Shown here piece after piece: positions 4,884 to 5,411 of a stretch of DNA of 5,411 bases; the stretch's first letter is position 1, and each line of letters begins with the position of its first letter. Source of the stretch: Actinomycetes bacterium (GTDB taxonomy: Bacteria > Actinomycetota > Thermoleophilia > Solirubrobacterales > Solirubrobacteraceae); the NCBI GenBank assembly GCA_023404805.1, contig JAEYAL010000289.1, positions 1 through 5,411 of the forward strand, read 5' to 3'. Below the pieces are notes generated by a model. It had not been told where the DNA came from. It searched no databases and saw only the letters and a list, made by a program, of their open reading frames with translations. Position numbers and translations under genes: made by a program.

Positions 4884-5411
4884 CGCAGACCACGTCCCCC
4901 AAGACTGCTGAACTGACCGACGCCCCGAGCGTCGAAGAGGCGCTCGCCGCGCTGACGCAGGCGCCGGGCAAGCCCGCCCACCGTGTCGGCCGCCGCCGCA
5001 CGCGCGTCGCCGTTCCGGCGGATGCGCCGCGCGGCGACGGCACGCCGGATGTCCCGCCGCCCGCGCTGGCCAAGGCCATCGCCGCGGCGCCCAAGGTCGG
5101 CAAGCAGGCCGACGCGGAGGTTCAGGCTCCGGCTGAGGTCGAGGCTTTGTCGAATGAGCCCGTGGCTGCGCCCGACCCTGCCGCCGAGCCCGTGGCCGCC
5201 GGAATCGCCGCCGCGCCCGCTCCCGTGGAAGTGCCGACGGCCGCAGCAGCATTCGCGGCGACGGCGGCGACCCCCGCGCCCGCCCCGGCGGCTGCGTTCG
5301 CCACGCCCGCACCCTCCGCTGCGGTCGCCCTAGCCGCTGCCGCGCCTGCCGCAGCTCCGGCTCCGGTCGCCGCCGCCGCCGACCCGCAGGCCATCGCGCC
5401 GTACGTCGCCC
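4880..5411 (+). CDS. Ala/Pro-rich protein, N-terminal 177 residues (partial, runs off the window)
   Basis: The frame opens at ATG 4880, whose ATGA overlaps the stop of the preceding gene, and stays open to the window end. No good Shine-Dalgarno lies before it, so translation probably depends on coupling to the upstream gene. The visible 177 residues have no signal peptide or membrane segment. Residues 1-30 contain a possible short helix (VEEALAALTQA, 18-28). A basic patch, RVGRRRTR, spans 35-42. From about 55 to 170 the sequence is an Ala/Pro-rich low-complexity linker with scattered Glu, Asp and Val, and DPQAIAPYVA at 168-177 may begin a folded domain. The composition suggests a flexible tether leading to a domain outside the window. 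I do not recognise the protein. Operon position suggests a cytoplasmic or membrane-associated partner of the two glycosyltransferase-like proteins, but that is inference. Confidence 0.75.
   Translation, partial: MTQTTSPKTAELTDAPSVEEALAALTQAPGKPAHRVGRRRTRVAVPADAPRGDGTPDVPPPALAKAIAAAPKVGKQADAEVQAPAEVEALSNEPVAAPDPAAEPVAAGIAAAPAPVEVPTAAAAFAATAATPAPAPAAAFATPAPSAAVALAAAAPAAAPAPVAAAADPQAIAPYVA

Noticed and set aside
3105..5312. Long minus-strand open frame of 735 codons opposite the third and fourth operon genes
   Set aside because: Its product is an Arg/Asp/Glu/Ala-rich low-complexity sequence with no domain-like or membrane pattern. The plus strand here encodes a clear multi-pass membrane protein with the right overlaps and a ribosome-binding site. 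Such antisense frames are typical of very high G+C DNA.

Overview
This is a window from a high-GC bacterium (roughly 70% G+C by eye, with third codon positions almost all G or C). The codon use, GTG start, four-base gene overlaps and GC-rich U-poor hairpin fit Actinomycetota. A thermoleophilian such as Solirubrobacter, Patulibacter or Conexibacter is my guess, but no marker gene here proves it.

Layout: (1) Positions 1-291 are the 3' end of a plus-strand gene whose visible product is a low-complexity His/Ala/Gly/Glu tail. (2) A perfect 21-bp inverted repeat at 325-371 closes that unit as a probable terminator. (3) Positions 372-730 are non-coding and visibly richer in A+T. They hold small direct repeats and a plausible promoter for the next unit. 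(4) From 731 to beyond the window end there is a tightly packed plus-strand operon of four genes. All three junctions are four-base overlaps (ATGA, GTGA, ATGA).

The operon encodes a 100-residue membrane hairpin protein; a 709-residue membrane family 2 glycosyltransferase (GT2); a 575-residue polytopic membrane protein with the look of a GT-C-fold glycosyltransferase; and the start of an Ala/Pro-rich protein with no signal peptide, cut by the window edge. The centrepiece is the GT2. Its catalytic core has all the processive-synthase motifs and sits between membrane segments. It is preceded by an MshEN (type II secretion ATPase N-terminal) domain carrying two RLG-type cyclic-di-GMP-binding motifs, and that domain is preceded by an extra copy of its own second half.

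The most economical reading is a cell-envelope or exopolysaccharide synthesis and export locus. The GT2 would polymerise and extrude a glycan when c-di-GMP binds its N-terminal sensor. The GT-C-like protein would add or transfer sugars on the outer face of the membrane, and the small membrane protein would act as an accessory subunit. The family assignments of the GT2 and MshEN domain are well supported. The ligand, the polymer, the GT-C assignment and the cooperation between genes are inference.
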